DNA from: Cytophagaceae bacterium
GTDB lineage: Bacteria > Bacteroidota > Bacteroidia > Flavobacteriales > Flavobacteriaceae
Reading direction: 5' to 3'
DNA: 64,000 nucleotides
NCBI GenBank assembly: GCA_002710685.1
Contig: PALD01000034.1
Location: forward strand, 1-64,000
The notes under the pieces were generated by a model. It worked only from the letters and a program-made list of their open reading frames with translations. It was not told the origin of the DNA and ran no database searches. Both the position numbers and the translations under genes were made by a program. Positions within the stretch are counted from its first letter, which is position 1. Every line of letters starts with the position of its first letter. This document shows, piece after piece, positions 52,056 to 60,373 of the stretch.

Positions 52056-52064
52056 CCTTGTGAA

Positions 52065-55000
52065 TTATAAGTTTACTCTAAGGTTCATTCCATAGGTTGC
52101 AGGCGAGGGCATCTGGCCCATCTCGATACCTGGCAAGATTGTACTGCCGTTAAGGGCTGCTGTCTCTGGGTCATAAATGGGGAAGTCAGTCACCATGATC
52201 AGGTTTCTGCCATACACTGAAAGGTTGAGTGACTTGATACCTGACCTGCCCAGGAAGCTTTTGGGAAAATTATAGGCCAGGGAGACCTCCCTGAGCTTAA
52301 GGTATGAGGCATCAAATGAGTTTGACTCCACATTGGCCCTGCGATAATACCGGTTGTACCAGTCTGGTGTTACCGCCTCTGTCGTGTTGGGAGAATAGGT
52401 TCCATCATCGTTGAGTACCACTCCGTCACCCACGATAACACCTTCTTCACGGCCCATAAAGTTAGACCTCAACTTGCCCTGCTGGGTAAGTTTATGGTGT
52501 GTTTGTGAGTAGATGATGCCACCATATTGCCCATCAAGGGTGACGTTAAGTGTTAGGTTTTTATAGCTGAAACTATTGTAAAGCCCCGCTCTCCACTCTG
52601 GGCTGGCATCACCTATATATTGTATCTCATCAGGATACGCTGGGAGCCCGCCATTGTCATACACAATCTGCCCATCAGGAGAACGTACAAAGCCGTAACC
52701 ATAGATTGCCGTTGTTGTTCCACCTACTTTTGCGATAAGCGTGGCATTGCCACCACTTCCTATTTCCTGTTGCCCGTCAATGCCATCGGGCAGTTCAAGA
52801 ACCTTGTTCCAGTTTTGGCTAAAGGTGAGGTTGCTGCTCCATTTAAACTGCTCGTTATTGATGACCTTGCCCCCCAGGGTAAGCTCAATACCACGGTTTC
52901 TTACCTCACCAGCATTCAATACCCCGCTACTGTACCCTGTCGTGATATCAAGGGGAACATTGATGATTTGGTTTTTTGTGGTGGTTTCATATACGGTGGC
53001 ATCCAGGGTAACCCTACCCTTTAAAAAACGGGCCTCCACACCTGTCTCAAAACTTGTGGTGATTTCCGGTTTAAAGTTGGCATTATACAAGGTTAATGGT
53101 ACGGTGGCCGAACTTGCAAATGAATTCTGGCTGTAGTACTTAGAAGTCTTGTACGGGTCAGTATCATTACCCACCTGGGCAAACGAAAAACGGTATTTTA
53201 AGTAAGTGTCTTTGTTGAAGTTAAAAATGTCAGACATGATAAAACTGGCATTTGCCGAAGGATAGAAAAAGGAATTGTTCTTCTTGGGCAAGGTGCTTGA
53301 CCAGTCATTACGACCGGTAAGGTCAAGAAAAACCTGATTTTTATACCCTAGGGAAACAAGACCATATAAACTGTTGACCTTTCTGTTCTTGTCATAGGTC
53401 TGGATGATGGGGTTGTTGACCCCGTTGGAGAGCTTGTAGACCCCAGGTACCACAAGGGCGTCCACCGAGGCATCCGTGCGGCGGTACCTATAATCCATTG
53501 CGTTGCCCCCGGCAGATGCCGAAATGTTCAGGTCTTTGGTAATATCAGTGTTATAGCTCAAGAGAAAATCAGAGTTTACTTCCTGTTTCCAGATATCCTG
53601 ATTTTCATAATACCCCTGTGCATATCTGTTGATGCTGTATGGACGCTTGAGTTCGCGGTCCTGGTGGTAGGTGTTTAATGAGCTGCGAAGCATGAGTTCC
53701 AGCTTTGGCGCCAGGGTTATTTTCGTGTAAACGTTACCCACCATTTGATTGCTCTCCAGGGTGTTCAGGGCTTCATAGGCAATAAGGTAGGGGTTGTCTA
53801 TGTAAGAACTAAAGGGCTGTATCTGCTGTATGTTTTCCTTACCATCTTCCCAGATGGGTTTGTACCAGTCCAGGTCAACATTAGGGTTTTGAAAAATCAT
53901 GAAATACGCAATAGAACCATTGTTATAACCTGTACTGGGCAGGTTGTCACTGCTGCGGTTGTTGTAGTTGAGCACGCTACCTATCTTGATGGCCTTGGAG
54001 ACCTGATAGTCTGCATTGATTGATGCCGTGATTCTCTCATAGCCCGTATTGGGCATGATCCATTCATTTTTAGTATGACCCACGGAGAGCCTCATGGAGC
54101 CCTGGTCATCACCTCCTTGTATGGAAACGTTGTTGTCAAAGGTCATGCCTGTTCTCCAGAAGGCTTTGCGGTTGTCCGGGTAAGCCCTCCATGGGGTGCG
54201 CTGTGTTCCCTGTGATTCGGTAAGTGGGTCATATTGAAAAAACTCCTGCCCCTCAAAGCGTGGTCCCCATGCGCTACTGGTGCTACCGGTATTAGGGCCA
54301 TCTTCTGAAGCGCCATAGGAGTAATATGGATTGCCCTCAACATCAAAGCTCTTGCCCGTGCCCTGGCCATATTCATATTGCCAGTCTGGCCAGCGCTGAA
54401 TCTTGTCAAAGTTTACCGAAGAGTTAATGGTAATGCCCAGTCCAGAATTTTTCTTGCCGGACTTTGTGGTGATGATAAGGGCACCATTTGCCGCACGGCT
54501 ACCGTAAAGGGCAGTGGCCCCGGGACCTTTAAGTACGGTGACGCTCTCTATATCATCCAGGTTGAGGTCTGAGATGGCGTTACCATAATCAATGGGTGAA
54601 TCATCTCCCGTATATGCTGTTGAAGAACCTGATGTGGTCATCTCGCTGTTGACGGGCACACCATCTACCACGATCAAGGCATTGTTGCCGTTGGGATCTA
54701 GGGAGTTGTTGCCGCGCAGGGTGATCTGTTGTGAGTTCAGGGGGCCAGAACCCGAAGAAACGATTGAGAGCCCCGCAACCTTGCCCTTGAGGCCACTGGA
54801 CCAGTTGGTGGGCATGGCTTGAGATAGGTTATCGCTCTTGACCGTGGCCTGTGAGAACCCCAGTTTTTTCTCTTCTCTTTTAATGCCCAGGGCCGTCACG
54901 ACTACCTCGTTGAGGGCATTGATGCTCTCACGCAGCGTGACATTGATGGGTTCTCCTATCGTGGCCGTCACGGTAGTGCTCTCAAACCCCACAAAAGAGA

Positions 55001-55508
55001 TTTCAAGTTGTGCGGTAGTGTTGCTTACCTCTAGGGTAAAGTTGCCATCAAAGTCAGTCGTGGTGCCATTACTGGTACCCTTAACCACAACGGTGGCCCC
55101 GGGCAGGGCAAGGCCCTGGGGGTCCATCACCTTACCGCTCATGACCTGTTGCAGCGCAGTGGGGATGACAGTAATGGTCTTGTTGATGGTCTTGAACGCC
55201 AGCCCGGTCTTTTTGGTAATGTCTTCCAAGACCTCATCCAGGGGTTGCTGTTGTGTCGTGATGCTCAGGTACGTCCTGCTCTTGGTGATCTTGCCATCAA
55301 AGACAAATGTGAATTCAGACTGTTTCTCCACAGCATCAAAAAAGGTGGTGATGTGTGCGTTCTTGAGGTCTAGTGTTACTTTTGTGTCCTCTAGGTTCTG
55401 GTCATTTGCCGGTCTTGCAAAGGCATGGCCCAGCAAGAGCATAAAGAGTGCCAGGTGCAGGGACTTCATGCGGGTTAACTTTTTAAAAAGTTGTAGTTTC
55501 GTGTTCAT
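52065..55508 (-). CDS. SusC/RagA TonB-dependent receptor with STN signalling domain
   Basis: The 1147-aa outer-membrane receptor has a signal peptide near residues 14-32, an STN domain (about 44-116), a carboxypeptidase-regulatory beta domain (about 122-200), a plug (about 215-350, with ESVTVLKGPGATALYGSRAA) and a 22-strand barrel ending in GMNLRVNL. The STN domain is the contact for a FecR anti-sigma factor. The adjacent fecR and ECF sigma genes point to surface signalling that switches on this locus when the substrate is bound. Confidence 0.94.
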   Translation of the reverse strand: MNTKLQLFKKLTRMKSLHLALFMLLLGHAFARPANDQNLEDTKVTLDLKNAHITTFFDAVEKQSEFTFVFDGKITKSRTYLSITTQQQPLDEVLEDITKKTGLAFKTINKTITVIPTALQQVMSGKVMDPQGLALPGATVVVKGTSNGTTTDFDGNFTLEVSNTTAQLEISFVGFESTTVTATIGEPINVTLRESINALNEVVVTALGIKREEKKLGFSQATVKSDNLSQAMPTNWSSGLKGKVAGLSIVSSGSGPLNSQQITLRGNNSLDPNGNNALIVVDGVPVNSEMTTSGSSTAYTGDDSPIDYGNAISDLNLDDIESVTVLKGPGATALYGSRAANGALIITTKSGKKNSGLGITINSSVNFDKIQRWPDWQYEYGQGTGKSFDVEGNPYYSYGASEDGPNTGSTSSAWGPRFEGQEFFQYDPLTESQGTQRTPWRAYPDNRKAFWRTGMTFDNNVSIQGGDDQGSMRLSVGHTKNEWIMPNTGYERITASINADYQVSKAIKIGSVLNYNNRSSDNLPSTGYNNGSIAYFMIFQNPNVDLDWYKPIWEDGKENIQQIQPFSSYIDNPYLIAYEALNTLESNQMVGNVYTKITLAPKLELMLRSSLNTYHQDRELKRPYSINRYAQGYYENQDIWKQEVNSDFLLSYNTDITKDLNISASAGGNAMDYRYRRTDASVDALVVPGVYKLSNGVNNPIIQTYDKNRKVNSLYGLVSLGYKNQVFLDLTGRNDWSSTLPKKNNSFFYPSANASFIMSDIFNFNKDTYLKYRFSFAQVGNDTDPYKTSKYYSQNSFASSATVPLTLYNANFKPEITTSFETGVEARFLKGRVTLDATVYETTTKNQIINVPLDITTGYSSGVLNAGEVRNRGIELTLGGKVINNEQFKWSSNLTFSQNWNKVLELPDGIDGQQEIGSGGNATLIAKVGGTTTAIYGYGFVRSPDGQIVYDNGGLPAYPDEIQYIGDASPEWRAGLYNSFSYKNLTLNVTLDGQYGGIIYSQTHHKLTQQGKLRSNFMGREEGVIVGDGVVLNDDGTYSPNTTEAVTPDWYNRYYRRANVESNSFDASYLKLREVSLAYNFPKSFLGRSGIKSLNLSVYGRNLIMVTDFPIYDPETAALNGSTILPGIEMGQMPSPATYGMNLRVNL

Positions 55509-55580
55509 TTTTTAAAAAAGGCTATAATGTTAGTTTATGGTCAACTTTCCATCCCTGTTACCGCAGGGGTGGTTTTTTTC

Positions 55581-56528
55581 TTACTGTTCTTCTTTTTTTC
55601 TAATAAGGATTTGTTTTGGTGACTTATATTCAATCTCTAGGTTCTTCAGTAGGGCGATACTGGTCATGATGTTTTCAAGTTTTTCTTTCTTAAACTTTCC
55701 CGAAATGGTTTCCTGGCCTATTGTGGGGTCAGCAAAACCTATCTGTACGTCATACCAGTTTTCAAGGATGGTGGCGGTATCTGCAAGGGTGGTTTCTTTA
55801 AGGGATATGATATTCTTGGTCCAGAGGATATCATCATCACTGTCTGCCGTGCTTACTTTCGCCGTAAGGCTATTGAAAAACTCTACCTGTTGATTTTTTA
55901 TGAGGTGGATGAGGGTATCCACTTGCGTGGAACGTACGGCGACCTTGCCGCTGTTGACGCTTACCTTGATGCGGTCTTTGTCATAGCTGTTGATATTGAA
56001 GGAGGTGCCCAGTACGCGTACGGTCACATCGCCCATATTGACAGTAAATGGCCGGGTGGTATCGCGTGCCACGTCAAAGAAGGCCTCGCCCACAAGGGTA
56101 ATGTGCCGCTTATCCTCAAAACTTGACCTGTAGGTGATGCTGCTGTTGCCGTTAAGGAAAACATGGGTGCCATCTTCAAGAATGATTTCTTTTTTCTCGC
56201 CCTTTGCGGCAAGCTGGGTAATTGTTTGCGCAGGCAGTAAAAAGATGGCGCTTAGCGTCAATCCCACCAACGCAACAAAAATGGCTGCTGCGCCCCAGTA
56301 AACTTTAGTATTTAAAGTCTTTACCGGGTTGCGGTCAAGCACTGAGCGGAGTATGCGGTCGCGCTGAGCGGGCGAGGTTTTGATGGGCAGGTCAGCATGT
56401 TCATGCTGCAACCGATCCATAAAATATTCTACCTGCTCCTGCTCTTTGTGCGTGGCGCTTTTATCAGCATATTTTAGGGCAATCTTTTTAAAGTCTTCTT
56501 GCTTCAAGATGTGTGTCTTTACAAGCAA
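55581..56528 (-). CDS. FecR family anti-sigma factor
   Basis: The 315-aa protein has a cytoplasmic N-terminal segment (about 1-80), one membrane helix (about 83-107) and a periplasmic FecR domain with DGTHVFLNGNSSITY and the DVTVRVLGTSFNINSY stretch. A DUF4974-type C-terminal domain binds the STN domain of the receptor. It holds or activates the ECF sigma factor from the gene just upstream. The annotated start is a TTG; another TTG 21 bases later (leading KQEDFKKIALKYAD) is equally possible. A 72-bp gap with a hairpin separates it from susC. Confidence 0.9.
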   Translation of the reverse strand: MLVKTHILKQEDFKKIALKYADKSATHKEQEQVEYFMDRLQHEHADLPIKTSPAQRDRILRSVLDRNPVKTLNTKVYWGAAAIFVALVGLTLSAIFLLPAQTITQLAAKGEKKEIILEDGTHVFLNGNSSITYRSSFEDKRHITLVGEAFFDVARDTTRPFTVNMGDVTVRVLGTSFNINSYDKDRIKVSVNSGKVAVRSTQVDTLIHLIKNQQVEFFNSLTAKVSTADSDDDILWTKNIISLKETTLADTATILENWYDVQIGFADPTIGQETISGKFKKEKLENIMTSIALLKNLEIEYKSPKQILIRKKEEQ

Positions 56529-56606
56529 GTCACATTTTTTTAGGGCAACACGTAGTGCAAAAAATGCATTTAAAGGTTTGTTTAAATAGCGGTGTTTTTC
56601 TTAACC

Positions 56607-57185
56607 TTAATGAAACATTAAGGCAATGATTAGGGAAAGTTCGGCCGTATGGAGGTTAGAGCGTAAGTGGCTTAATGCGTCGCTTATGTGCTTCTCTACC
56701 GTGCGAATCGAGATATTGAGATGCTGTGCAATCTCTGAGTTTGAAAGGTCTTCAAAGCGGCTCAACATAAAAACCTTGCGGCAGCGGGGCGGAAGCTTGC
56801 TTATCTCGAGGTGTACACGTTGCTCAAGGTCATTAAACTCAAGTTGCTGTCCAGCGCGTGGCAGGGTGGGTATTTCTTCAAGTATGCTATCGTGAACCTT
56901 TGTGAACCTTAGGTCCCTGATGTGGTTTGCGATGCGGTATTTTACAGCTCTTAATAGGTAGGCTTCCAGGTTGATAATTTTCTGTACATCGGGCTTTTCC
57001 CAAAGGCTTATAAAGACCTCCTGAACGATATCTTCACATATTTTTTCTTTGCCATAGATGCGGTAGGCGTATGCGTAAAGGCGTGACCAGTACCGGTCAA
57101 AAAGGGCTTCAAAAGCCTTTTCACCCGCTGTGGGGAGCAGCTCTTGCAATTGAAAATCAGTGAGTGAGGAAAAGTCTTTATGCAT
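56607..57185 (-). CDS. ECF RNA polymerase sigma factor
   Basis: This 192-aa protein of the Bacteroidota ECF sigma-70 group has region 2 at about 25-95 (DIVQEVFISLWEKP) and region 4 at about 120-180, whose helix-turn-helix is SNSEIAQHLNISIRTVEKHI. It directs RNA polymerase to the promoter of its target locus once FecR signals. Here the targets are probably susC, susD and the phosphoesterase gene. It is upstream of fecR on the same strand, 78 bp apart. Confidence 0.94.
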   Translation of the reverse strand: MHKDFSSLTDFQLQELLPTAGEKAFEALFDRYWSRLYAYAYRIYGKEKICEDIVQEVFISLWEKPDVQKIINLEAYLLRAVKYRIANHIRDLRFTKVHDSILEEIPTLPRAGQQLEFNDLEQRVHLEISKLPPRCRKVFMLSRFEDLSNSEIAQHLNISIRTVEKHISDALSHLRSNLHTAELSLIIALMFH

Positions 57186-57292
57186 GGCTTTTGCTTAAAA
57201 ACAAATAACTCATTTTTCTTCGCTCACATCAAGTATGGAAGTTTAAGATTTGGTTAAGAAAAAGCAGGGTCTAGAGCGGGATTTAGATGATG

Positions 57293-57340
57293 GGGTGATT
57301 GAGCGGTGCCGATATCACCTTCAACGTTGCTCAATCACCC
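57293..57340. repeat. nested inverted repeat
   Basis: GGGTGATTGAGC (57293-57304) and GCTCAATCACCC (57329-57340) are perfect 12-base arms, with an inner GGTG/CACC pair (57305-57308 and 57316-57319). It lies 15 bp past the GDSL gene stop, between that gene and the sigma factor gene, and has no T run. It may be a terminator without a T run, or a protein or RNA site. Confidence 0.6.
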
Positions 57341-57355
57341 AAAGGTCAAGATGGT

Positions 57356-58036
57356 TTATTTTTTCATCGCTTTCTTGATGCCAGCTTCCACAAGGGGGGC
57401 CATGACCTTGTAACCTGCGGGAGTGGGGTGGACGCCGTCTTCAGTATATTTTGGGTCGAGACCCTGCTTGTCGTCAACCATGGCCTTAAAGTAATCCACA
57501 AGGGTCATCTTGTTTTTTTTGGCGTAAGCCGTAAGCATCTTATTGAGTTTTGCTACGGGCTCCACGGGATTTATTTCCTTTTTCCAGGGGAGAATATTAG
57601 AAGGGACAAGCGTACACAGCACCACCTTGATGTCATTTGCTCGGGCAATCTCAGCCATGGACTGTATGTTATTAAAGGTCTGTTCCACGGTCATGGGGCC
57701 GGTATTGCCCGCTATATCGTTGATGCCGGCAAGGATGACCACAACCTTGGGATTGAGCTCAACTACATCTGGCCTAAAGCGTATGAGCATCTGTGGGGTG
57801 GTTTGCCCACCGATGCCGCGGTCAATGTAATGTGTGTTCTCAAAAAATTCTGGCATCTGGTACAGCCACCCCTCCGTGATGGAGTTGCCCATAAAGACCA
57901 CGCGTTCCGCATCGGGCTTTAAGGCTTTTAATGAATCGTTGTGTGCCGCGTATTTACCAAGGTTAGGCCAGTCTTGTGCCATGGCATGAGAAGTCGTTAG
58001 CAGTGTTAATCCTACAATCAAAAAGAAGGTTTTCAT
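57356..58036 (-). CDS. exported SGNH/GDSL hydrolase
   Basis: The 226-aa protein has a signal peptide ending near SHAMAQ. The nucleophile motif is VVFMGNSITEGW (Ser52), block III is AGINDIAGNTG, and the catalytic Asp/His pair is in DGVHPTPAGY. It fits acetyl- or acyl-esterases that trim carbohydrates. The gene is divergent from the GH127-type gene and may serve the same polysaccharide, removing acetyl groups. It ends near a nested inverted repeat. Confidence 0.88.
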   Translation of the reverse strand: MKTFFLIVGLTLLTTSHAMAQDWPNLGKYAAHNDSLKALKPDAERVVFMGNSITEGWLYQMPEFFENTHYIDRGIGGQTTPQMLIRFRPDVVELNPKVVVILAGINDIAGNTGPMTVEQTFNNIQSMAEIARANDIKVVLCTLVPSNILPWKKEINPVEPVAKLNKMLTAYAKKNKMTLVDYFKAMVDDKQGLDPKYTEDGVHPTPAGYKVMAPLVEAGIKKAMKK

Positions 58037-58245
58037 AGAAAATATTATAAATGTATATTGTACTTTTATTACTGTTCAGTAGTTTAAATATAATTCATTT
58101 ATCCTAGTCCATACAGTTTTTAAAACGTTTTAGTTTATTTGTGATTTACATGACTATTTTGATTGATAATTCATGAATCGCTATTGCAAATTAATTAAAA
58201 ATCAGAATTTCAAACATTTACACACCCGTTGATACTTGCCTGTAT

Positions 58246-60255
58246 ATGAAAAAACATTCCTATTTATTAAGCATTGCCTGCCTTATTTACGTTAACGTTT
58301 TCGTTGCAAACGCACAGGAGAGAAACAAGCATTATATCACAAACCAAGCCCCATTGCTTGCTCAAAAGTTCACCGCCCTTCCCCTGGGCGACATACAGCC
58401 GCATGGGTGGTTGAAAAAACAATTGGAGATACAACGTGATGGCTTGACGGGTAACCTGGATGAGGTGTACAAAGTTGTCGTGGGGGACAACAACGGGTGG
58501 CTGGGCGGCACGGGAGATAGCTGGGAGCGGGGCCCCTATTGGCTAGATGGCCTGACCCCGCTGGCCTATATACTGGATGATAAGGCGCTTAAAGCGAAAG
58601 TCAAGAAGTGGGTTGACTGGAGTATTGTGCATCAACGAGATAATGGATATTTTGGCCCCATCCCCATAACAGAAGATACCCCACGCATACCGGGCACACA
58701 GCAAACCCCGAGCGAAGACTGGTGGCCCAAGATGGTCATGCTCAAGGTGCTGCAACAATATTATACCGCAACAAATGATGAACGCGTCATCAAGCTGATG
58801 GACGGTTATTTTAGATACCAGCTGCAAGAACTACCACAAAAACCCTTGGGAAACTGGACATTTTGGGGAGAACGCCGTGGCGGTGACAACCTGCAACTGG
58901 TTTACTGGCTGTACAACATCACAAAAGAAGACTACCTGCTAGAACTGGGCCAGCTCATCCATGAGCAAACACATGACTGGGCAGGGATTTTTGTGAGCGA
59001 TGCCTTTAGAAGCGCAAACCCCTTTATGGACCTGCATTGCGTCAACGTGGCACAAGGGGTAAAAGAACCCATGATATATTATCAACAGAGCAGGGATGAT
59101 AAATTTTTGCATGCGCCAAAAGAGGGCCTGGAATCCCTCAAGGCAATCCACGGCTTTGCCAATGGCATGTATGGCGGTGACGAGGCATTGCATGGCAACA
59201 ACCCCATACAGGGGTCAGAGTTTTGTTCAGCCGTGGAGCTCATGTTTTCGCTAGAAAGCATGTTGCCCATCTCAGGCGATGTATATTATGCAGACTACCT
59301 GGAGAAGATAGCATTTAACGTATTGCCCACCCAGCAGAATGACGATTTTACTGCAAAACAATATTTTCAACAGCCCAACCAAATCAAGATATCGCACGAG
59401 TACAGAAACTTTAGGGATGCCCACCACGGCAGCAATACCGTATATGGATTGACCACCGGCTACCCATGCTGCCTGTCAAACATGCATCAAGGATGGCCCA
59501 AGTTTACACAAAACCTTTTTTACGCTACTGCGAAAGATGGCCTTGCGGCATTGGTCTATGCCCCCAGCGAGGTCAATGTAAAAGTAGCAGATGGTCAGGA
59601 GGTCAATATTGTTGAAGAAACAAACTATCCCTTTGAAGATGAGATCAATTTTAAGGTAAACCCCAAGCAAGCAGTAGCATTTGAATTTGTACTAAGGGTG
59701 CCCCAGTGGTGCGCGTCACCACAAGTAAGCATCAATGGCAAGCCAGTGACCACACAAGTCTCACCAGAAGGTTTGATCACCCTTGATCAAACCTGGAAAA
59801 AAGGAGACCAAGTGACGCTCAAACTCCCCATGGAGATAAGAACGTCCCGATGGTATGAAAAATCTGTTGCCTTTGAAAGAGGGCCCTTGTTATATGCCCT
59901 GAAAGTAGGAGAAGATTGGCAGCAAAAATCCAACGACCTCTGGCCAGACCCATTTTGGGAAGTCTACCCCACAACTGACTGGAACTATGGCATCCCCCGA
60001 AAAGTATTTGAGAAAAACAAGGTTGAAGTAAGGTACAACGGCATGAAGGAAATGCCATGGAACCTTGAGAACGCACCCATAACCTTGACCATGCAGGGAG
60101 TTCAATTGCCCTACTGGAAAGAATACAGTGGCAGCCCAGGCCCACTGCCCTTTGAGAACTTTACTGATCAAAAAAGAGGCCCCGCAAAGACCATTGAACT
60201 TATCCCATATGGATGTACAACCCTTCGGATTTCTCAGTTCCCGGTGATTCATTAA
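58246..60255 (+). CDS. DUF1680/GH127-type glycoside hydrolase
   Basis: The 669-aa secreted protein (signal VNVFVANAQ) has an (alpha/alpha)6 barrel at about 40-440 and beta domains after it. The zinc-thiolate site of GH127 beta-L-arabinofuranosidases (Glu, Cys, Cys, Cys) is matched by Glu325 and Cys327 in SEFCSAVE and by Cys408-Cys409 in TGYPCCLSNM. The nucleophile would be Cys408 by analogy. The exact linkage is not certain, since DUF1680 also includes enzymes with other pentose substrates. It leads a plus-strand polysaccharide locus with SusC and SusD. Confidence 0.88.
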   Translation: MKKHSYLLSIACLIYVNVFVANAQERNKHYITNQAPLLAQKFTALPLGDIQPHGWLKKQLEIQRDGLTGNLDEVYKVVVGDNNGWLGGTGDSWERGPYWLDGLTPLAYILDDKALKAKVKKWVDWSIVHQRDNGYFGPIPITEDTPRIPGTQQTPSEDWWPKMVMLKVLQQYYTATNDERVIKLMDGYFRYQLQELPQKPLGNWTFWGERRGGDNLQLVYWLYNITKEDYLLELGQLIHEQTHDWAGIFVSDAFRSANPFMDLHCVNVAQGVKEPMIYYQQSRDDKFLHAPKEGLESLKAIHGFANGMYGGDEALHGNNPIQGSEFCSAVELMFSLESMLPISGDVYYADYLEKIAFNVLPTQQNDDFTAKQYFQQPNQIKISHEYRNFRDAHHGSNTVYGLTTGYPCCLSNMHQGWPKFTQNLFYATAKDGLAALVYAPSEVNVKVADGQEVNIVEETNYPFEDEINFKVNPKQAVAFEFVLRVPQWCASPQVSINGKPVTTQVSPEGLITLDQTWKKGDQVTLKLPMEIRTSRWYEKSVAFERGPLLYALKVGEDWQQKSNDLWPDPFWEVYPTTDWNYGIPRKVFEKNKVEVRYNGMKEMPWNLENAPITLTMQGVQLPYWKEYSGSPGPLPFENFTDQKRGPAKTIELIPYGCTTLRISQFPVIH

Positions 60256-60373
60256 AGTTTCGTTAATATTTAATCTCCGCCCTGTTAAAAAGGTGTGTTT
60301 AGGCAATCATTAATATAATTTCGAGTTAAGAACTAAATCGATTTATTAATGTTTTCTTAATAAAAACAACACT

